Shown here one piece after another: positions 58,602 to 64,000 of a stretch of 64,000 nt of DNA. The translations under genes and the position numbers were made by a program. The stretch is taken from positions 612,382-676,381 of the forward strand of contig NZ_RCOG02000032.1 in the NCBI RefSeq assembly GCF_009663685.2. The letters are read 5' to 3'. This stretch comes from Cupriavidus sp. U2 (GTDB lineage: Bacteria > Pseudomonadota > Gammaproteobacteria > Burkholderiales > Burkholderiaceae). Within the stretch, counting starts at the first letter, position 1; every line of letters begins with the position of its first letter. The notes under the pieces are model-generated. The model saw nothing but the letters and a program-made list of their open reading frames with translations. It did no database searches and was not told the origin of the DNA.

Positions 58602-59669
58602 TTACAGCGCAGCCAGCACTGCCTCACCCATTTCGCGGGTGCCCACCTGCTTGCAGCCCGGCGTCAGGATGTCGCCGGTACGGTAGCCCTGGGCCAGCAC
58701 CTTCTTGACGGCGTTCTCGATGCGGTCGGCCTGTTCGGCGCGGTTCAGCGAGTAGCGCAGCATCATCGCGGCGGACAGGATCGTTGCCAGCGGATTGGCC
58801 ACGCCCTTGCCGGCGATATCGGGTGCCGAACCGTGCGACGGTTCGTACAGGCCCTTGTTGTTGGCATCGAGCGAAGCCGACGGCAGCATGCCGATCGAGC
58901 CCGTCAGCATGGCGGCCTCGTCCGACAGGATGTCGCCGAACATGTTGCCCGTGACGATCACGTCGAAGCTCTTCGGCGCCTTCACCAGCTGCATCGCGGC
59001 GTTGTCCACGTACATGTGCGACAGCTCCACGTCCGGATATTCCTTGCTGACATCGATCACGATGTCCTTCCAGAACTGGAACGTCTCCAGCACGTTGGCC
59101 TTGTCCACGCTGCACAGCTTCTTGCCGCGCTTGGCAGCAGCCTGGAACGCCACATGGGCGATGCGGCGGATTTCGGGCTCGCTGTAGCGCATCGTGTCGA
59201 AGCCTTCGCGGGCGCCCTTGAACAGGCCGTCCGGCGCCTCCCGCACGCCGCGCGGCTGGCCGAAGTAGATGTCGCCGTTCAGTTCGCGCACGATCAGGAT
59301 GTCCAGGCCGGCCACCAGTTCGGGCTTCAGGCTCGACGCGCCGGTCAGTTCCGGATAGCAGATCGCCGGGCGGAAGTTGGCAAACAGCTGCAGATGCTTG
59401 CGCAGGCCCAGGATGGCCTGCTCCGGGCGCAGCGGACGCTCCAGGCTGTCGTACTTCCAGTCACCCACCGCCCCGAACAGGATCGCGTCGGCTTCCTTGG
59501 CCAGCTTCAGCGTGTTTTCGGGCAGCGGATGCCCTTCGGCCTCGTAGCCGGCGCCGCCCACCGGGGCGGTTTCCATTTCAAACTTCTCGCCAAGGGCGTT
59601 CAGCACCTTGACGGCTTCGGCAATGATCTCGGGACCGATGCCGTCGCCCGGCAGGACTGCAATCTTCAT
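58602..59669 (-). CDS. leuB: 3-isopropylmalate dehydrogenase
   Basis: LeuB oxidatively decarboxylates 3-isopropylmalate in leucine synthesis. The 355-residue protein has [10 protein letters not shown] near the start, the substrate motif [14 protein letters not shown], the conserved [10 protein letters not shown] and the NAD-binding [11 protein letters not shown]. It follows leuD by 36 bases. Confidence 0.97.
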   Translation of the reverse strand: MKIAVLPGDGIGPEIIAEAVKVLNALGEKFEMETAPVGGAGYEAEGHPLPENTLKLAKEADAILFGAVGDWKYDSLERPLRPEQAILGLRKHLQLFANFRPAICYPELTGASSLKPELVAGLDILIVRELNGDIYFGQPRGVREAPDGLFKGAREGFDTMRYSEPEIRRIAHVAFQAAAKRGKKLCSVDKANVLETFQFWKDIVIDVSKEYPDVELSHMYVDNAAMQLVKAPKSFDVIVTGNMFGDILSDEAAMLTGSIGMLPSASLDANNKGLYEPSHGSAPDIAGKGVANPLATILSAAMMLRYSLNRAEQADRIENAVKKVLAQGYRTGDILTPGCKQVGTREMGEAVLAAL

Positions 59670-59705
59670 TTGTCTTCCTAGATTGATAGGTGAACCCGGC
59701 CCGCC

Positions 59706-60356
59706 TCAGCCGACCACGCGGTTGCCCAGCCAGGGCATCTTGGTCAGGCGCTCGGCTTCGTAGGACTTGATCTTGTCCTTCTGGCGCAGCGTCAGGCCGA
59801 TATCGTCGAAACCGTTCAGCATGCAGTACTTGCGGAACGGGGCGATGTCGAACGAATAGCTGTCGCCGCCCGGCGTGATCACCACCTGCTTGTCGAGGTC
59901 GATGGTCAGCTTGTAGCCCGGGAACGCCAGCGTCTCGTTGAACAGGTGATCGACCTGCAGGTCGGTCAGCGCCACGGGCAGCAGGCCGTTCTTGTAGCAG
60001 TTGTTGAAGAAGATATCGGCAAAGCTCGGCGCGATGACCGCGCGGAAGCCGTACTGCGTGAGCGCCCACGGTGCGTGCTCGCGCGAACTGCCGCAGCCGA
60101 AGTTGTTGCGCGCCAGCAGGATCGATGCGCCCTGGTAGCGCGGCTGGTTCAGCACGAAATCCGGGTTCAGCGGACGCTTGCTGTTGTCCTGGCCGGGCTG
60201 GCCCACGTCCTTGTAGCGCCATTCGTCGAACAGGTTCGGACCAAAGCCCGTGCGCTTGATCGACTTCAGGAACTGCTTCGGGATGATCGCGTCGGTATCG
60301 ACGTTTTCGCGATCGAGCGGCACCGCGAGGCCGCTGTGTACGGTGAACTTGTCCAT
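59706..60356 (-). CDS. leuD: 3-isopropylmalate dehydratase small subunit
   Basis: LeuD with LeuC isomerises 2- to 3-isopropylmalate. The 216-residue protein has the swivelling-domain motifs [13 protein letters not shown] and [15 protein letters not shown]. It starts 9 bases after the small lipoprotein gene. Confidence 0.97.
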   Translation of the reverse strand: MDKFTVHSGLAVPLDRENVDTDAIIPKQFLKSIKRTGFGPNLFDEWRYKDVGQPGQDNSKRPLNPDFVLNQPRYQGASILLARNNFGCGSSREHAPWALTQYGFRAVIAPSFADIFFNNCYKNGLLPVALTDLQVDHLFNETLAFPGYKLTIDLDKQVVITPGGDSYSFDIAPFRKYCMLNGFDDIGLTLRQKDKIKSYEAERLTKMPWLGNRVVG

Positions 60357-60365
60357 GATGTGTCC

Positions 60366-60497
60366 TTACTTCCGGGCAGCGTTCTCGAGCGCCTGCCCGG
60401 CAGCCTGCGTGTCCTTGCCAAGGCCGGCCATCGTGTTGCAGCCAGCCAGTTGCAGCATGCCCAGGCATGCCAGCAGTGTGATCACGATCTTTTTCAT
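60366..60497 (-). CDS. ecnA: Entericidin-like small lipoprotein
   Basis: A 43-residue precursor with a lipoprotein signal peptide (LQLAGC, lipidated cysteine at residue 20) and a 23-residue mature part GCNTMAGLGKDTQAAGQALENA with the entericidin A/B pattern. Entericidins are antidote/toxin lipoproteins linked to programmed lysis in E. coli. It lies exactly between leuC and leuD, 50 and 9 bases away, so it is made with the leucine enzymes. The gene is too short for many automatic annotations. Confidence 0.85.
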   Translation of the reverse strand: MKKIVITLLACLGMLQLAGCNTMAGLGKDTQAAGQALENAARK

Positions 60498-60547
60498 GTT
60501 TTCTCTATTCGAAAGCCGTGGTTGACCCGTTGACCCGTCGCGGCCGT

Positions 60548-61957
60548 TCAGCCGAGTTTGCGGATGTCGACGAAATGCCCTTCGATCGCGGCCGCCGCGG
60601 CCATGGCCGGGCTGACCAGGTGCGTACGGCCACCGGCGCCCTGACGGCCTTCGAAGTTGCGGTTCGACGTGGATGCGCATCGCTCGCCCGGTTCCAGGCG
60701 GTCGGCGTTCATCGCCAGGCACATCGAGCAGCCCGGTTCGCGCCATTCGAAGCCGGCGGCCTTGAAGACCTTGTCCAGCCCTTCTCGCTCGGCCTGTTCC
60801 TTGACCAGGCCCGAGCCCGGCACCACCATCGCCAGCTTCACGTTGGACGCCACCTTGCGGCCCAGCTTCTGCACCACCGCCGCGGCGGCGCGCATGTCCT
60901 CGATGCGGCTGTTGGTGCACGAACCAATGAACACCTTGTCGATATTGATCGACTCCATCGGCGTGTTCGGCTGCAGGTTCATGTACTCCAGCGCCCGCTC
61001 CATGGCGTTGCGCTTGTTCGAGTCCTTTTCCTTCTCGGGGTCCGGCACGCGGTCTTCGATGCTGACGACCATTTCGGGCGACGTACCCCAGGTGACCTGC
61101 GGACGGATGTCCTCGGCGCGCAGCTCCACCACCTTGTCGAAGTGGGCGCCGGCGTCCGAATGCAGCGTGCGCCAGTAGGCCACGGCCTGGTCCCATTCCA
61201 CGCCCTGCGGCGCGAAGGGGCGGTTCTTCACGTATTCGAGCGTGACGTCGTCCACGGCCACCAGGCCGGCACGCGCCCCCGCTTCGATGGCCATGTTGCA
61301 GACCGTCATGCGGCCTTCCATGGTCAGGTCACGGATCGCCGAGCCGGCGAATTCCATCGTGTAGCCCGTGCCGCCGGCCGTGCCGATCTTGCCGATGATG
61401 GCCAGCACGATGTCCTTGGCGGTGCAGCCGCGCGGCAGCTTGCCTTCCACCTTGATCAGCATGTTCTTCGCCTTCTTGCCCAGCAGCGTCTGGGTGGCCA
61501 GCACGTGCTCCACTTCCGACGTGCCGATGCCGTGCGCCAGCGCGCCGAACGCGCCGTGCGTGCTGGTGTGCGAATCGCCGCAGACCACGGTCATGCCGGG
61601 CAGCGTGGCGCCCTGCTCCGGCCCGATCACGTGGACGATGCCCTGGCGGTGGTCGTTCATCTTGAACTGCGTGATGCCGTAGGCGTCGCAGTTGGCATCC
61701 AGCGTATCGACCTGGAGCTTCGAGATCGGGTCGGCGATCCCCTGGGTGCGGTCGGTGGTCGGCACATTGTGGTCCGACACGGCCAGGTTCGCGCTGATGC
61801 GCCACACCGGGCGCTCCGCCAGCTTCAGGCCTTCGAAGGCCTGCGGGCTGGTCACTTCATGCAGCAGATGACGGTCGATGTAGAGCAGCGTCGTGCCGTC
61901 TTCCTCGACGTGGACGGTGTGGTCATCCCAGAGTTTGTCGTAGAGCGTCTTGGCCAT
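60548..61957 (-). CDS. leuC: 3-isopropylmalate dehydratase large subunit
   Basis: LeuC holds the [4Fe-4S] cluster of isopropylmalate isomerase. The 469-residue protein has cluster ligands C347 (GSCTNSR), C410 and C413 (CSMC), and [12 protein letters not shown] at 124-135. It starts [13 protein letters not shown]; an upstream in-frame extension was rejected. It heads leuC-ecn-leuD-leuB, preceded by a 403-base region with a dyad operator candidate. Confidence 0.97.
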   Translation of the reverse strand: MAKTLYDKLWDDHTVHVEEDGTTLLYIDRHLLHEVTSPQAFEGLKLAERPVWRISANLAVSDHNVPTTDRTQGIADPISKLQVDTLDANCDAYGITQFKMNDHRQGIVHVIGPEQGATLPGMTVVCGDSHTSTHGAFGALAHGIGTSEVEHVLATQTLLGKKAKNMLIKVEGKLPRGCTAKDIVLAIIGKIGTAGGTGYTMEFAGSAIRDLTMEGRMTVCNMAIEAGARAGLVAVDDVTLEYVKNRPFAPQGVEWDQAVAYWRTLHSDAGAHFDKVVELRAEDIRPQVTWGTSPEMVVSIEDRVPDPEKEKDSNKRNAMERALEYMNLQPNTPMESINIDKVFIGSCTNSRIEDMRAAAAVVQKLGRKVASNVKLAMVVPGSGLVKEQAEREGLDKVFKAAGFEWREPGCSMCLAMNADRLEPGERCASTSNRNFEGRQGAGGRTHLVSPAMAAAAAIEGHFVDIRKLG

Positions 61958-62093
61958 GATGCGGGGGGCAGACCGTCCGTCCGTATCCCGGGGGATGCGA
62001 ACGGCGCGAATCCGCGCGTTGTTTGCAGGGGAATGTTTTCCGGATGCCTCGCGGGCAAGCAGGCTATTTTGCTGCTTTTCCGGCGCAGCCGGT

Positions 62094-62117
62094 AATTGCT
62101 TGACATCGCAAGCGATT
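62094..62117. promoter_or_regulatory. Dyad operator candidate upstream of leuC
   Basis: AATTGCTTG, 6 bases, CAAGCGATT: a 9-bp inverted repeat with one mismatch about 140 bases before the leuC ATG. On the minus strand it lies just downstream of CATAAT, a position suited to repression. The size and spacing fit a dimeric regulator, for example a LysR or GntR protein. Confidence 0.4.
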
Positions 62118-62227
62118 ATGCCATGCGGCTCCGCCGCCGAAGGGCAGGCCGGACCGCCCGGGCGGCGGTCATTGGCGAAAGGGGGATTTCGCGGATGGCG
62201 AAGGGACGCGCGCTGGCCTTGGTTTCT

Positions 62228-62349
62228 CCCCTCTCCCACGACGTGGGAGAGGGGTCGGGGGAGAGGCATGGCAGTTCAAACTGCCGCATGCTGGCAAGCA
62301 GAGCCGCATTGCCCTCTCCCCCAGCCCCTCTCCCGCACGCGGGAGAGGG
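62228..62349. repeat. REPIN-like repeat pair, copy 2
   Basis: CCCCTCTCCCAC and GTGGGAGAGGGG with a 3-base centre (62228-62254), then CCCTCTCCCGC and GCGGGAGAGGG with a 2-base centre (62326-62349), 71 bases apart. Flanks TCGGGGGAGAGG and CCCTCTCCCCCA are also complementary, so the whole element can fold into one large hairpin. Confidence 0.8.
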
Positions 62350-62360
62350 AAGCCGCGACT

Positions 62361-63061
<701 letters not shown>

Positions 63062-63062
<1 letters not shown>

Positions 63063-63829
63063 CAGTCCTCTCCCAGGTAGGCCTTGATCACGCGCGGGTC
63101 GTTGCGCACCGCTTCGGGCTTGCCGATCATGATCGGCTTGCCGTGCTCCATCACCAGGATGCGGTCCGACACGCCCATTACCAGGCTCATGTCGTGCTCG
63201 ATCAGCAGCACCGAGATATTGAATTCACGGCGCAGGCGATCGATCAGCTGCTGCAGTTCGATCTTTTCCTGCGGGTTCAGACCGGCCGCCGGTTCGTCCA
63301 GCATCAGCAGGCGCGGCCTGGTGATCATGCACCGCGCGATCTCCAGCCGGCGCTGGTGGCCGTACGACAGCGTGCCCGCCTCGCGGTTGGCCACGCTGGT
63401 CAGGCCCATGCGCTCCAGCCATTCGGCGGCACGCTCCAGCGCCTCGCGCTCGGCGCGGCGGTAGGCCGGCGTGGCCAGCAGGCCGCGCAGCAGCCCGGCC
63501 TTGACCTGCAGGTGCTGCGCAACCATCAGGTTTTCCACGACGGTCAGCTGCTTGAACAGGCGGATGTTCTGGAACGTGCGCACCAGGCCGTGGCGTGCCA
63601 CCACGTGGCTGGGCTTGCGCGCGATCGAATGGCCGTCCAGCGTCACCTCGCCGGCGGTGGGCTTGTAGAAGCCGCCCACGCAGTTGAACACGGTGGTCTT
63701 GCCGGCGCCGTTCGGGCCGATGATGGCGAAGACCTCGTCGCGGCGCACATCGAACTCGATGCCGTCCACGGCCAGCAGACCGCCAAAGCGCATCTGCAGG
63801 CCCGATACTTTCAGCATTTCAGTGCTCAT
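63062..63829 (-). CDS. livG: Branched-chain amino acid ABC transporter ATP-binding protein LivG
   Basis: LivG is the second ATPase of the importer. The 255-residue protein has Walker [10 protein letters not shown] at 38-46, the signature [13 protein letters not shown] and Walker [14 protein letters not shown], and ends with the Liv-specific [23 protein letters not shown] tail. Its start overlaps the livM stop (ATGA), so livM-livG-livF are translationally coupled. Confidence 0.95.
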
Positions 63830-64000
63830 CGCGGCAGCTCCACGTGGGGACGGCTAGCGGGCAGCAGGCCCTGCGGACGCCACATCATCATCAACACCAT
63901 CACCAGGCCGAAGATCAGCATGCGGTATTCGGCAAAGTCACGCGCCACTTCGGGCAGGATGGTCAGCAGGATGGCCGCCAGGATCACGCCCAGCTGCGAA
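63826..64000 (-). CDS. livM: Branched-chain amino acid ABC transporter permease LivM, C-terminal part (cut by window edge)
   Basis: The last 57 residues of a permease: two hydrophobic stretches ([19 protein letters not shown] and [19 protein letters not shown]) and the PQGLLP ending typical of LivM. The gene continues past the window; livH and the binding protein are presumably further upstream. Confidence 0.88.
   Translation of the reverse strand, partial: SQLGVILAAILLTILPEVARDFAEYRMLIFGLVMVLMMMWRPQGLLPASRPHVELPR

Larger units (their letters stand above)
61958..62360. other. Region upstream of leuC, between leuC and livF
   Basis: These 403 bases contain, from leuC outward, a leader of roughly 120 bases, a 24-base dyad (62094-62117), a -10-like CATAAT next to it, and the second REPIN-like pair (62228-62349), which ends 11 bases after the livF stop codon. 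I see no leader peptide with leucine codons. Confidence 0.55.

Overview
The window reads as an ordinary, densely coded stretch of chromosome from a GC-rich beta-proteobacterium of the Burkholderiaceae, most likely Cupriavidus or a close Ralstonia relative. The clues are gene order (yceD-rpmF-plsX-fabHDG-acpP-fabF-rpoE-rseA-mucB-mucD-lepA-lepB-rnc-era-recO, and leuC-D-B-asd-fimV-truA-trpF-trpB-methylase-trpA-accD-folC-dedD-cvpA-purF) and the protein sequences. This assignment is from recognition only; no database search was possible. There is no prophage, insertion sequence, CRISPR array, rRNA operon or plasmid-type gene. One tRNA gene (Asn) is present.

Layout. 1-16,698: a run of 16 minus-strand genes for envelope lipid synthesis, the sigma-E envelope stress module, protein export/translation (lepB, lepA) and RNA processing/repair (rnc, era, recO). 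16,856-18,190: Maf/YceF pyrophosphatase and a tetrapyrrole-methylase-type methyltransferase on plus. 18,307-21,602: a minus operon rluC-HAD phosphatase-Rieske protein-S49 peptidase. 21,603-22,590: a long leader before rne. 22,591-29,626: RNase E, then molybdenum cofactor genes moaA-mobA-moeA and a small membrane protein. 29,662-36,273: minus-strand metabolic and transport genes (rmuC, D-2-hydroxyacid dehydrogenase, Na+/H+ antiporter-like protein, LutC-like protein, pncB, a secreted unknown). 36,714-38,598: seven-iron ferredoxin, its probable NADP reductase, and tRNA-Asn. 38,771-43,482: AraC regulator and LysE exporter, rpsU, a second LysE-type exporter, and a NodI/NodJ-like ABC exporter. 43,621-61,957: the long minus-strand purF/cvpA/dedD/folC/accD/trp/truA/fimV/asd/leu supercluster. 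62,361-64,000: livF-livG-livM of a branched-chain amino acid ABC importer, cut by the window edge.

How the genes work together. RpoE, its anti-sigma factor RseA, the RseA-protecting MucB and the periplasmic protease MucD form one stress circuit, transcribed next to the fatty acid genes and signal peptidase whose output it monitors. Moco genes, the ferredoxin/reductase pair and the leucine/tryptophan/purine genes are routine anabolism.

The most interesting points are modest. A beta-class DNA methyltransferase without a restriction partner is translationally coupled between trpB and trpA. Paired palindromic REPIN-like repeats bracket the leu genes. A nearly identical 13-bp dyad occurs upstream of rpoE and moaA. 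rluC may be leaderless. The tRNA-Asn promoter looks duplicated, RNase E carries an arginine-rich minisatellite, and an entericidin-like lipoprotein gene sits between leuC and leuD. I found no convincing wholly new multi-gene system.
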